Source: Onthophagus taurus (taxonomy: Eukaryota; Arthropoda; Insecta; Coleoptera; Scarabaeidae). From it: a stretch of 64,000 nucleotides of DNA. Within the stretch, counting starts at the first letter, position 1. Each line of letters begins with the position of its first letter. The DNA lies in assembly GCF_036711975.1 (NCBI RefSeq), contig NC_091972.1, forward strand, positions 33,175,001-33,239,000, in the 5' to 3' direction. Shown piece by piece: positions 10,855 through 21,735 of the stretch. A program made the translations under genes and the position numbers. The notes below the pieces were generated by a model. The model searched no databases, was not told the DNA's origin, and worked only from the letters and a program-made list of their open reading frames with translations.

Positions 10855-12678
10855 CCGTATTTTTTCGAATGTAATCCGCACCTTTTTTACAAATTTTATG
10901 TGCTCTAAAATCAAATGCGGATTACAATTGGGTACGGATTAAATTCGCAGTCGTATAGTTGCAATTTGGAAAATAGTAAAATAAAATCACATTATAACAA
11001 TAACACTTTATTAAGGGTTTTAGAACGATATTTACATTTTTATGTATCATTTTCTTCCCATATTACGTCATCTTCGGATTATACAAAACTTCTTAAATGA
11101 TGTTATAATATTGTTTTCAGGGATCGTTTTCCATGTCGCCTACACTCACTGAACAAGTTCAGAAGCTCCTTTAATTGCTCCCGGTTTGGTTAATTCTCGA
11201 GTTTGTTAATATACATATACATACACAGGTTGTAGTATGGATGTTATTCCACCAGGTATTATTATTGTGACAAGAAGTCTAAACCAAGGGTAATCATCTA
11301 TGATTAATTAATATCCTTATTTAATAATCTTCCTGGTCTACGACTCCATACTTGTCTTAATCATTCCATCATCAGCTTTTCAATTATCCATCCTTTTTAT
11401 TGTGTCCTAACTAGGACGTCATTCGGGAAGTCTTTCAGATTTCAGAATGGTTTTTTTCTCAATAGTAGTAATGTTAGCAATTTTTCCCTATCGCTTGTTA
11501 CTGCTAGCATCAATGTGATGCGCAATTTTTCGTAACCATTCGTTTATAAAGAAATTTCCCACACACCTCTTCTTTCCAGTGTGTAATTGGATGGCATATC
11601 CAGATATACTACCATTTCGTTGACATTTACAGTTTGAGACAAATTGAAATTTTCTTGAAAATCATTAGGAGCTTTTGAGAAATTGTAGTTCTGCGCCTCA
11701 ACGATAACACCATTCGGCGCATAAATCCCACAACCCAACCTTTGCTAGTATTAAAAATTTTTTAGTCCTCCTTTCGTTTTTCTTGAGAGAACTGGAAAAC
11801 TGCCTCGTCAATTTCATGAAATCGTCTCTTCTTTGGCCCGGTAAATTTTTTGCACGATGCCTCACAGTCTGCAATAGCTACCTGGTCTTTCCGCAACAGC
11901 CGCAACGTTACTCTCATTATCAGCAAAAATTGTACCAGCTTTTCGATTTCCTTAACGCTAACTTAATAACATCTCTTTAAACTTTGCTGTATAGAAGAAC
12001 TTCTTAGATTTTTGCTACTTTTTTTTTATAATTACGCTATTATATGTATAATTAAGCACACACCACGTTCGAGCTACTACGAGGGCAGTATATGAACGGA
12101 ATTCGTGCTAGGCATTACTATTTGTTTAGATGAGGCGAGACCAGTCTCGCCTCATCTCATCCCACCAACACATCTTTAATACGATCTTAAAGATTTATTC
12201 GAATTTCTAATTTTTAACATTCCACATTTTTAACGTCGCCATTTGTATTTTCAACTTCATCTTCATTTTGTTTATCCATCAGATAGCAAAATGCTTTACT
12301 TTCTCCTGATTTCCAGTCTGCACCTTTTATAGCTTCATTGACTTTGTCGCTGATGATGGGGTAACCCGAAACTAGTACGACTTTATATTAATAAACGCAA
12401 GTTAGAAGTTTTTATATGGTTTTTATTTGATCATTATTCTTGCAACATGGATAACTCTTTTAATAAAAACTCGTCGTAAACAAGGTTTCTTTAGGTGCAT
12501 CAGTCAACGGAAAAAATATATATTTATGGTTAACAAGCATCGCATCGTTTTGGTGTTGTCGAATTGCTCAAAGAAAGATGCGGATTACATTCGCAAATTA
12601 AATTTTTTTACCACTATGCATTTTTAAAATCGGGGTGCGGATTAGATTCGAGTGCGGATAAGATTCGAGAAAATACGG
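10855..12678 (-). mobile_element. pogo-like element with CCGTATTTTTTCG ends
   Basis: The ends CCGTATTTTTTCGAATGTAA and TTCGAGAAAATACGG are inverted copies; subterminal words of the type GTGCGGATTA are repeated at both ends. TA flanks both sides (10853-10854, 12679-12680). The interior carries a decayed pogo-like transposase on the minus strand. A complete but coding-dead 1.8-kb copy. Confidence 0.85.
11200..11990 (-). pseudogene. pogo-like transposase remnant
   Basis: The best block (11544-11738) reads NVNEMVVYLDMPSNYTLERR, matching the pogo NMDExPVxFDMP motif with the catalytic aspartate region altered (NE instead of DE). Downstream, in changing frames, are words resembling the pogo VML...KLP and EKGWM...RPGRLL blocks, and upstream a helix-rich N-terminus. 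Multiple stops and frameshifts. The antisense frame at 11783-11980 has no meaning of its own. Confidence 0.65.
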
Positions 12679-13349
12679 TAATCTTTAATATTTTAAAATT
12701 GTAAAATAACGCTTATTTTCTGCAGATATATCATGCGTGCGATACATCATTGGAAAGCTAAAAATATGCTCTTTTCAATAACATCATAATCAACTATAGT
12801 TTGTATTTAAAAAACTACAACTTTATGCCCACCTGTACAGGCTGGCGAAATTTGGGTGTTATTATAGATACGCTATCTCAGAAACTATAAGAGATACGAA
12901 AAAAGTAGGTGCCATGTCCCGATCTTTTTTTTCGAGACTAACCCAATCCCGCAAACACCAAACCTCTATCTTCTTTTGTTTTTAAGTTATAGCCAAAAAG
13001 TCAAATTTTCGAGATTTTAAAAAGTGCTCATATTTCGTTTATTTTTGAAATTAGAGAAATGGGGTTGATACGTTCTTAAGACACTTTTTTAAGTAGAATA
13101 CACTGCCGTTGAAAAATTTTAAAAATATTTTATGATTTTAGAGATACAACACAAAGTTGTATTTTTTTAAATACAAACTATAGTAGATTATGGTGTTACT
13201 GAAAAGAGCATATTTTTAGCTTTCCAATGATGTATTGCACGCATGGTGTATTTGGGGAAAATAAGCGTTATATTTTAATTCTAAAATATTACAGATTAAT
13301 ATTCAAAATTTTAATTGTAGTAGGCGAGGAAAACGTTAAATGCCATTTA

Positions 13350-13776
13350 TTAGTTACTATAGTAACCTGAGTTTACTGATTATTTCATTTAAAAAATGAT
13401 TCTTTGAAAATGATAGATAAAGCTCCATATCCCATATAAACATCGTTTCAATGGAAAGTTCGCTGCTCAGTTTATGATCCCTAATCTTCCTCTATACTAC
13501 CCAAGATTTCATTCATTGATACTCAACTGTTCTAACCTTACAACCAGTAAGTTTAGTAGAAGAAGATGACACAGTCTGTGACTGTTTAGTTCCTGAAATT
13601 GTTGTTTATATTTAATTATTCATTAATTAATACGTTTCTTGTATTTTTAATAAACAAACTTTATCTACTAAATCATTTTTATTGGTGAACAAAGTCAGGG
13701 ATAAGACACTGAGAAACTTAAATCAACTATTCAAAGTTTTTATTCGTTGGTACAAAACTAACTTTATCCTGCATAA
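13350..13776. other. Spacer, no gene seen
   Basis: AT-rich DNA between the repeat unit and the Harbinger-type element. Nothing recognisable was found on either strand. Confidence 0.4.
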
Positions 13777-13913
13777 AGCTAGGTGTCCACTTGAGAGAAC
13801 TACTCTCAACTCTGTGTCCACTTGAGACTGTTTTAGCTCTCCGAGAGCTTTTATAAAATTTCCGAGAGCTTTCTGTCAGGCAGTTCTCTCAGGACCGTGT
13901 CCACTAGTGAAAT

Positions 13914-14228
13914 GTGTCCGTGCTATGGAAAGTAAAATTTATTTTCTTTCAGTGCTTGGTATTTGTAAACATGGATGTAAACAAAATTACAAAATTTTTA
14001 AACAATAGTGTTGTACAAAATTTCAAAAAAAAACAAACTGAAAAAAATAAAAAGAAGCTGTTGGGTGAAATCATAGATTTGGCGTATATTAGAGCTGGGT
14101 GTCAACAAATATCAACATTCGTTGTCAAATTGTTAGTTATTTGGGCATACTGGATTCACAAAAAAGTTAACTCGATTGCTTTAATGGCACTTATAAACGC
14201 AAACTATAAGTTTATTGTCGTACACTAG
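13914..14228 (+). CDS. Short unrecognised ORF inside the Harbinger-type element
   Basis: A 104-codon frame. A second ATG at 13971 begins MDVNKITKFLNNSVVQNFKK, a basic lysine-rich stretch, followed by a hydrophobic segment. I do not recognise a domain. It lies just inside the element's left end, where the first exon of an original cargo gene would be, so it may be a relic of a captured or transposon gene. It could also be chance in AT-rich DNA. Confidence 0.25.
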   Translation: MSVLWKVKFIFFQCLVFVNMDVNKITKFLNNSVVQNFKKKQTEKNKKKLLGEIIDLAYIRAGCQQISTFVVKLLVIWAYWIHKKVNSIALMALINANYKFIVVH

Positions 14229-14284
14229 ATAGATTAATAGTGGCTTGGCAGTATTTTGGAAAATTATTAGAAAATATAAACTTA

Positions 14285-14630
14285 AACGCCTCAATTGCTG
14301 AAAGAGACTAGATATTGCTGGCAGAAGACTAAGTACTACTAATGAAAGACTAGATGTTGCAAATGAAGCAGATTCTTCTTACAGAAGACTGCACACTACT
14401 ACCAGAAGACGAAATACTGTTGGTAGAAGACTAGATATTGCTGCAAAAGACTAGATATTGCTGGCAAAAGACTAAGTATTGCTAGTGAAAAACTAGATAT
14501 TGCAAATGAAGCACATCCTTCTTACAGAAGACTACACACTACTACTAAAAATCAAATACTTTTAGCAGAAGACTTAATTTTACTGTCAGAACACCAAATT
14601 ATGTTGTCAGAAGTTACTATTACTAATGGT
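14285..14630 (+). repeat. 21-bp minisatellite (degenerate)
   Basis: About fifteen degenerate 21-bp units of the type AGAAGACTAGATATTGCTGGC follow each other, with a larger ~150-bp period: ATGAAGCA.ATCCTTCTTAC.. appears at about 14370 and 14500. In one frame the units read as 7-residue repeats (RRLDIAG, RRLSTTN, ERLDVAN). It is confined to the Harbinger-type element. Confidence 0.75.
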
Positions 14631-15057
14631 ACAAATCCAGTTTAAATTTCGGTCCAATACTTGTGAAAATTGCATCCTTCGCTTCCCGATTTCTATGTTC
14701 ATTAGATGTGATATTCCAAAGAATTGAATTTTCTTCATACACTTCAATTAATTCAAATATTTCTTCTTGGGACTATTTTCTTTTAGGTGTTATCTTTAAA
14801 TGTGTTATATTGAGAAAACTCGCAGCAAAATTCGAACCATGTTCGGTTTTTGACAGTTACTCTCACGATAGATAAATTGTGCGTGTCCACTTGAGTACAA
14901 ATCTTAACGTGTTTACCCTCCGAAAGTCCACCAGAAACTATACTCTCGATAGCTTCTCTCGAGAGCATTTCTCGCAAGGAGACACTTAGCTTAATGGTAC
15001 AAGACCAACTTTCTGTCATATTCGTGCAAAACCATACAGCAATTACGTAGTAATTAC

Positions 15058-15557
15058 TGTCCGAACCCGCCTACTATAATCAAAATTTTGAACTGTAGCA
15101 CTTACTATTTTGGAATTGAAAATTAACGCTTATTTTCCGCAAATGCACCATACATGCGATACATTATTGGAAAGCTAAAAATATGCTCTTTTCATTAACA
15201 TCATAATCAAGCATAGTTTGTATTTAAAAAAATACAACTTTGTGTTGTATCTCAAAAATCATCAAATATTTTTAAAACTTTTCAACGGCAGTATATTCTA
15301 CTTAAAAAAGTGTCTTAAGAACGTATCAACCTCATTCCTCTAATTTCAAAAATAAACGAAATATGAGCATTTTTTGAAATCACGAAAATTTGACTTTTTG
15401 GCTGTAACTTAAAAACAAAAGAAGATAGAGATTTGGTGTTTGCGGGATTGGGTTAGTCTCGAAAAAAGAGACTGAGACATGGCACCTACTTTTTTCGTAT
15501 CTCTTATAGTTTCTGAGATAGCCTATAATAACACCCAAATTTGCCCAGCCTGTACAT
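15058..15557. repeat. Inverted copy of the 12827-13345 repeat core
   Basis: About 500 bp matches 12827-13345 in reverse orientation, including TCAACGGCAGTATATTCTAC and ACCCAATCCCGCAAACACCA-type words. It stops at CCCAGCCTGTACA, the same place where the core begins in the other copy. The two copies bracket 1.7 kb containing the Harbinger-type element. Confidence 0.85.
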
Positions 15558-16346
15558 AAATGTAGCTTTTAATTACTTTTTTTGTGGAAGTTCGGTTTGA
15601 AAGTTTATTTTTTAAAAGTATACAACATAATTAAAAAAAATTGTGATAAATAAAAGATTATGGTGAATAATTTATTTTTAACCGTGATTATCAACAAAAC
15701 CCGATAACACTTTTGCTATAAAATATACATTCAACATTGATAAACCTTGGCTATTTACTAACAGATGTCGCTAACGCGGAAATGAAACGATAAATTTAAC
15801 TTACTAAACATAAACGTGTTTCGTGTTTACACTCTGTGGCAAAATAAAACAAGTTGTTCTTATAATGTAAACATTAGATTATCAAACATGTATTATTTTA
15901 CGTATTTTGTAAATACGGTTTATTAATGTTGATTAAGAACGTTTTCAATGGTTATTTGGGGTAAAAAAATTTCGAATTCTTTTTCTAATTAATGATTAAG
16001 TAGGTGGGTAATAAGCCGTGAAGGAATTAAAATTAAAATGAGTGTTAATATGATAATAAATGTCGATGAATAAATAAAAAAGAATGAAAAATGTAAATCA
16101 TCCCTTCCCTATCAGTACGATCAGTACGAGTTTCGGAGTTGTGTACAGAGAGCGCCATCAAGAGGGAGTGTAACAAATCTAGCAACTAAAAATGGCGATT
16201 CTGCTTCGGTCGTGTTCATTTGGTGCTAAGCATCTCCGACAAGTATTTAACGACGAAGGTGTGTAGTGATCATTAGAGTGACCGGTAGATCGGGATTAAA
16301 GTAAAATCAAAGGAAAACATCATAAGAAAACCCATTAAAAAAAAGA
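15558..16346 (+). promoter_or_regulatory. Upstream region and 5' UTR of HEXIM
   Basis: No coding signal. Base composition becomes less AT-rich after about 16110 and continues into the HEXIM reading frame. An in-frame stop (TAA, 16323-16325) precedes the ATG at 16347 by 21 bases, fixing the start. I see no convincing TATA box; the transcription start cannot be placed from sequence alone. Confidence 0.4.
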
Positions 16347-17180
16347 ATGGAAATCGAAGGCGCAGCATCAGGTTCCGTTAGTACGCTACCCAAAGATGAC
16401 GTTGTCCTGCCGACAGCGGATGCGCGCGCAACTCTAAAACACGAAGACCAATCGAAGTCAAACGATTACAATGCCGAAATACCACCAAAAAAACGAAAAA
16501 CAAGACGCGGGAAATGCAAAAGACGTAACGTACATCCCTACAAAAACGAATTAAAAACCAATAAAGTACACAAACCGGAAGCACCATACAACAGCAATCG
16601 ATTTTTAATCGAAGATCACGGTAATATCGATGAAATTGATGAAGAATTAAGAAACACCGATCAAATTTCAACATCAACTGTCACCAGAACGAGAGATTCC
16701 AGTTTTAGCATTGATTCAGAAGGTGAATTTTATTCGACCCCCGATGATGAAGAAGAATTCTTAATCAAAGACTTTGATGATCAATACGAAAGTTTACAAG
16801 CGGAGAGGTTACAATCAATGTCAAAAAATGAGTTAATTCAAGAATATTTACAATTGGAAAGTCGAGTTGAATCCCTTACAAAACGTCTTCGTAATAGGTC
16901 CGATGAAAAAATTAATAACGGCCAACAAAATGTTGATCTTCAAAAAGAAATCGAACGTTTAAAGATTGAAAATGAAACGTTAAAGCGAGAGAATGAAACG
17001 TTGAAGAATAAAATTAGATCGTCGAGTTGTACGTCGGATTCGGAAGATTCCGAAACCGATTCCAGTGATTCTTGTAGTTCGACAAGCAGTTCAAGTAGCA
17101 GACCGACGACGTCTCCGATTGTCGTTGATTGTTCTCAAACGAATGGACACTCACCCGCGATTATAGAAGAAACTATTTAA
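16347..17180 (+). CDS. HEXIM: HEXIM, 7SK-dependent inhibitor of P-TEFb
   Basis: A 277-aa nuclear protein in one coding exon. In known HEXIMs, an arginine-rich motif binds 7SK RNA, a PYNT segment then blocks CDK9 in P-TEFb, and a C-terminal coiled coil dimerises and binds cyclin T. Here the basic motif is KKRKTRRGKCKRR (about 48-60), followed by APYNSNRFLIEDH (about 79-91). An acidic region precedes ERLQSMSKNELIQEYLQLES (about 153-172), which opens the coiled coil, and a second leucine-zipper-like helix is followed by a serine-rich tail. The PYNT motif reads PYNS. An upstream in-frame stop supports the start. Composition is less AT-rich than the flanks. It is the ancestral neighbour of the three 3'-flank copies. 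Confidence 0.93.
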   Translation: MEIEGAASGSVSTLPKDDVVLPTADARATLKHEDQSKSNDYNAEIPPKKRKTRRGKCKRRNVHPYKNELKTNKVHKPEAPYNSNRFLIEDHGNIDEIDEELRNTDQISTSTVTRTRDSSFSIDSEGEFYSTPDDEEEFLIKDFDDQYESLQAERLQSMSKNELIQEYLQLESRVESLTKRLRNRSDEKINNGQQNVDLQKEIERLKIENETLKRENETLKNKIRSSSCTSDSEDSETDSSDSCSSTSSSSSRPTTSPIVVDCSQTNGHSPAIIEETI

Positions 17181-17297
17181 GGATTAAATAATTTTTCTCA
17201 TTATTATTAATTTTTTTTTTGTTTTTAATTATTTTCCCGCTTAGTTTCCGTGTACATGTTGTGTATTCCAATTCCAAAAAGAAAAAACAAACATAGG

Positions 17298-17918
17298 CAA
17301 GAGTAATTTTATTGTAAACTGCAACCCCCTGCGCCCCCCGTAAAAATAATAACAATAGAAATAATCAATAGAACCGAAAAGCATCCGATTACAAAATATT
17401 TTTTGTTTGCAAATGTGTAAATAAAAATGAAAAAGCACCCGCATTGTGCAAAGTATTTAATTTAATTTCGACTTTTCTATTTTGTAATTATTTTTTTTTA
17501 TTCTATTTTTTACATTGAAAGCTTGTTACTATACTACACGTTCAGTTTATTGCTACATTTTTTTTCTCATTTATTATCACTGTTTAAAAATACAACACAG
17601 TATGAGTTTATAAAAAACATGTATTTTTGTAAATTTTTGGATCTGTTGTAAGATAGCCAATTCTAGGTATATATTAAATATATACGATTTAATAATATTA
17701 TATTAATGTATAATGCATATACATGTTTTTTATATGACAATTTGTAGATAGAAATATAGTTTTTAAATTATTGTATGAAACTTTAAACATTTGTTGTATG
17801 TTTTTAATATATTATATGGATGTCATTTATGCTTTTATTTTATTGAAACCTTTTTTTATTAAAAAAAAATTATATTCCTAGTAATTATTAATTTATTTAA
17901 CAAGAAAATTTTGAATTA
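17298..17918 (+). repeat. HEXIM 3' flank, copy 1 (original)
   Basis: The downstream part of the HEXIM 3' region, including AATAAA-like words near 17420 and the TATA-rich block 17665-17830. The same sequence recurs at 21041-21735 and, from AAGCATCCGATTACAAAATA onward, at 26617-27170. Copy 1 is contiguous with the HEXIM frame, so it is the original. It is cut at a TA (17917-17918) by a Tigger element; copies 2 and 3 are uninterrupted at that site. Confidence 0.92.
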
Positions 17919-19635
17919 CCCTGTTTTTCCGTTAGAAGCCGCGCTTTCGTATGAAAAAAAAAGTGGTTTTAAAGTGCGGCTTATAAAAGGTTGCGGCTTG
18001 TAGATATGTATAAAATGTACCTAAGTATTTATTAGAATTATATTTACATTATATTTATCCATTTAAAATGTTATTCATTTTAAAAATGTTTTTCTGATCG
18101 GTTTTTTTTGACGGCTAGAATTTAAATATCAAAATATAGCAAATAGTTGCAAAACATTTCAAAAATAGTACTTTTTTATTTTTAATAAAAGTTTATTTAC
18201 GTAGATATCTAGGTAATTAAAAAAACCCAAATATATTTTAATGAAACAATATAATATATTCTACATTAAAACAAATATATTCTATGAGAAGTAAAACAAA
18301 TTATGTACCTACTATTATGTGTAGATAGATAACAACTGTTCTATGAGATCATAAAATCTGGTCCATCCGAATCGAAGCCTGACAAAAGGCAGTCATACAA
18401 TAAATGATCGTCCTCGTGATTATTTTCGTTGCTTTCTTCCTGATCGTTTACTTCTCCTTCATTTATAAGTTCATCTTCTTGTAGTTGCTCATTTGGAATT
18501 ATTTCTTCATTGTAGAATTTTATTTTAGTCTTTCTAAATCCGTTTTTAATGACGTCCTCAGAAATATTTTGCCATGCTGTGTCAATCCAATTAACGATTT
18601 CTTCATAAGACACACGCTTTATCGGTTTTCCTGTTTCTTTATAAGCATTATAAGAATTAATCATAAATTTCTCCCACAAATCTCTTAGTTTTGCTTTAAA
18701 AGATTTATTAACTGAAATATCCAACGGCTGTAACAGTTGCGTTAATCCTCCATGTATAACTGCAGGTATTGTTTGATTTTTTTTTAATTTATTTTTTACA
18801 GCATCGGTGCGATGTCCAGGTGCGGAGTCCAATATTAATAGGCCATTATCCCTTTTAAAAAATGATCCAGGGCGTTTATTCCAAATTTCAGTTAGCCATA
18901 GCTCCATTTCATTCGAAGACATCCATCCCTTTTCATTAGCAGAAATAATAATACTTTTTGGAAAATTTCCTTTTGGGCGTGTTTTTCTTTTAAATATTAC
19001 ATATGGTGGCAATTTCTTGCCACTAGCAAGAACACTTAAAGCCACTGTGAAATTAGATTTTTCATGTCCAGTAGTTACAATTTTTATGTCATCACTGCCT
19101 TTTTTTTTTGCAAAAGTAAATTTTGATGGTATGTCAAAACTCACTGGTACTTCATCCATATTCCCAATGTTAGGTAAGTCCACGTTTATTTTGTTTTCGG
19201 TTACGAAATGTTAAAATTGTATTAACTTTTCTTCCCAATTTGCAGGCAAATGTTATCCCACCAATGTTGCAGCTCTTCTTACAAAATCATTTCTTTTCAT
19301 GAAATAATATATCCATTTTGGAGATTGTTAAATGTAATTTCTAACTCCTCGGCTACTAATTTTGCTTGTCGCAGAACCTGTTTACCAGTAACTTGTATTC
19401 CAACCTTTCTTTTTTCAGTTATCCAATTTTTGAATTGAATTTCTATTTGTGGCTAACGTGTTACTGTTCAACACATCTGAATGTGTGCGGCTTACAATCG
19501 AGAGCGGCTTGTATTTGAGTGCGGCTTATATTTGTGTGCGGCTTGGTAGGGATAAAATGTAGAAAAAATGAAAAAAGTGTAACATTTAATAAGCCGCGGC
19601 TTATATTGAATGCGGCTTCTAGCGGAAAAACAGGG
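17919..19635 (-). mobile_element. Tigger/pogo element with CCCTGTTTTTCCG ends
   Basis: The ends CCCTGTTTTTCCGTTAGAAG and CTTCTAGCGGAAAAACAGGG are inverted copies, and the word GTGCGGCTTA is repeated several times near both ends. TA flanks the element (17917-17918, 19636-19637). The undisturbed sequence GAATTACAGTAAAA at 21642 and 27074 gives the empty site, so the duplication is directly confirmed. It carries one minus-strand transposase. Confidence 0.95.
18341..19440 (-). pseudogene. pogo/Tigger transposase (DD35D), N-terminus broken
   Basis: The 280-aa open part (18341-19183) begins in the DDE domain: NMDEVPVSFDIP (D10), then LLILDSAPGHRTD (D119) and LTQLLQPLDISVNKSF (D155), 35 residues between the last two, followed by an acidic tail. 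Continuing upstream in the same frame, VRRAATLVG*HLPANWEEK and LIQF*HFVTENKINVDLP are recognisable pogo sequence. Both stops are TAA where CAA (Q) is expected. A frameshift follows further upstream, in the CENP-B-like DNA-binding block (FKNWITEKRKVGIQVTGKQV). So the core is intact, but the protein cannot be made full length. Confidence 0.88.
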
Positions 19636-19637
19636 TA

Positions 19638-20860
19638 CAGTAACCTCCATTTATATGATATTATTTATATGAAAATTTTGTAATTTACACTTTAAATAAT
19701 AACACAAAATAATAGTCGACCACTTAAGACATATGTCAAGTCAAACGTCGATAAAAAATAGAACTAAAGGCACAATGAACTGATCTTTTAAATTAAGATA
19801 GGAAAAACATTTCTTTTTGGAAATCTGCAATCAATTCATGCTAGAACAATATAAAAATAGAATTATCCTAAAATACGTTCAAAAGGACTTAATATGCCAG
19901 TAGTCGACCACTTCCTCCCTCGTGTCGACCGGTATAAGTCCAGTGGTCGACCGGTATTTCTTCAGCTTTGCAGTCAGTTTATTTTTTATCATTTGTATTT
20001 AAATTCGTGTAAATTCGTCAAGAGAAAAATTATAATTTTTCAGTAAATTGATTTATAAAAATCAATTAATAATGCATGTTTTAATTTTTTATTTTGTCTT
20101 GACAATAACATATGGTCATTAAATAAATAATTACTTTATTCCGCAAATTTTTTACAAAATTAGGAGCAGAAGGAACACTTATAATTCTTGAACCGCACTT
20201 CCTCGTAACTAAGTCCTATGAATTCCGTACACTTTAGGTGGTACCATCTAGTGCACACATCACAGCCGATATTCGTCATTTCATCTTCTTCGACATCGCT
20301 AATAAGCTCTTCATCACATTTAGAGCATTTTGTGGCTTTTCTGGATTTTTTTGTTAATTCCTCCCTTTTTTTTCATCATCGCAAACCATTTTCTTTTTTT
20401 TCGATAGATTCTTTTTTTTCTCTGCCCTTACAGCCCTTTTTTCCATTTTTCTATTCTCTTCTTCCTTTTTCTTGTTTTCTTTATTTTTTAAATATTTTCT
20501 ATATGCTACTGATGACAGAGCTGAAGGTAACTTTTCTCTATTTTTTCTGTTTGTACAAATAGGTGCATTCCAATATAAGTGACTTTCAAAGTTGGTCAAA
20601 TTTTGTAAAGGCATTGGCTGATTCGAAGTTTCAGGCTGATTATTATCGTTAATTTTATTAATGTTCGAATTTTCTTTGATATCTTGAGGAAGAATCGGAT
20701 TCGGTTCTGATTGTGGAGTCATTTCATTAGCAACAATATCTTCTTCAGATTCAATAAAATTTACTTCAGCACGTTGATTTACAATTTCTTCAGAAATTAA
20801 GGTTAATGTTTCATCAGTCTGTACAGTATATGTTTCGACTATCGGTGGATTTGAGGTCCC
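19638..20860 (-). pseudogene. pogo-like transposase tail with PHD-type finger
   Basis: Minus-strand reading from about 20790 gives a glutamine/asparagine-rich linker, KLPSALSSVAYRKYLKNKEN, a lysine-rich coil, and after a frameshift near 20355 CSKCDEELISDVEEDEMTN and IGCDVCTRWYHLKCTEFIG, ending CSFCS at a stop near 20163. The CxxC...CDxCxxWYHxxC pattern is a PHD-like finger that ends many insect pogo-type transposases. The DDE core is missing. The end CAGTAACCTCC at 19638 is a pogo-type terminus; GTCGACCACTT/GTCGACCGGTA words repeat between 19710 and 19955. Confidence 0.75.
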
Positions 20861-21040
20861 GGGATTTTATGATGTCCACAAATTGTCTAAGACAGTACTG
20901 ATTTTTTCGACATCGATATTTTTCGGTTTCAATGCCTCACTACAATGAGAAAATGAGAGAATTTTCTAATCGATTTTGAAAGCATTTTACAAAATCTACG
21001 GCATTTGGGTCTAGCGGAAAAAGACTACATCGCTTAAAGC

Positions 21041-21735
21041 CAAGAGTAATTTTATTGTGAACTACAACCTCCTGCGCCCCCCGTAAAAATAATAACAATA
21101 GAAATAATCAATAGAACCGAAAAGCATCCGATTACAAAATATTTTTTGTTTGCAAATGTGTAAATAAAAATGAAAAAGCACCCGCATTGTGCAAAGTATT
21201 TAATTTAATTTCGACTTTTCTATTTTGTAATTATTTTTTTTTATTCTATTTTTTACATTGAAAGCTTGTTACTATACTACACGTTCAGTTTATTGCTACA
21301 TTTTTTTTCTCATTTATTATCACTGTTTAAAAATACAACACAGTATGAGTTTATAAAAAACATGTATTTTTGTAAATTTTTGGATCTGTTGTAAGATAGC
21401 CAATTCTAGGTATATATTAAATATATACGATTTAATAATATTATATTAATGTATAATGCATATACATGTTTTTTATATGACAATTTGTAGATAGAAATAT
21501 AGTTTTTAAATTATTGTATGAAACTTTAAACATTTGTTGTATGTTTTTAATATATTATATGGATGTCATTTATGCTTTTATTTTATTGAAACCTTTTAAT
21601 TCTTAGTGATTATTAATTTACTTAACAAGATACTTAATTTTGAATTACAGTAAAACCTCCATATTACGGACTAATACGGGGAAGGGTGCGTTTGTTATAT
21701 GAAAAATTTTTAATTTACAGTTTAACGCATTTAGT
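21041..21735 (+). repeat. HEXIM 3' flank, copy 2
   Basis: Nearly identical to 17298-17918, continuing through the uninterrupted TA into CAGTAAAACCTCCATATTAC, the terminus of a pogo-type element also present in copies 1 and 3. Differences from copy 1 are few single-base changes and a deletion near 21595. No part of the HEXIM coding region is included. Confidence 0.92.

Larger units (their letters stand above)
10812..13349. repeat. Partly palindromic repeat unit, interrupted by a pogo-like element
   Basis: Bases 10812-10854 plus 12681-12826 are inverted relative to about 13190-13349, sharing CGCCTACTATAATTAAA-type ends, TGGAAAGCTAAAAATATGCT and AACGCTTATTTT. The core 12827-13345 is repeated in inverted orientation at 15058-15557. 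The unit is non-coding. The pogo-like element 10855-12678 sits in its left arm, and removing it restores the match to the right arm. Confidence 0.8.
13777..14991. mobile_element. Harbinger-type non-autonomous element with TAA duplication
   Basis: The left end AGCTAGGTGTCCACTTGAGA and right end GGAGACACTTAGCT are imperfect inverted repeats, rich in further inverted CTCTCGAGAG words subterminally. TAA lies on both sides (13774-13776, 14992-14994), the 3-bp duplication typical of PIF/Harbinger. No transposase is present. The interior carries a short open frame and a 21-bp minisatellite. Confidence 0.75.

Noticed and set aside
18807..19214. 135-codon plus-strand frame
   Set aside because: Antisense shadow of the Tigger transposase.
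20218..20562. Phenylalanine/serine-rich plus-strand frame
   Set aside because: Antisense of the lysine-rich coil of the pogo-like transposase tail.
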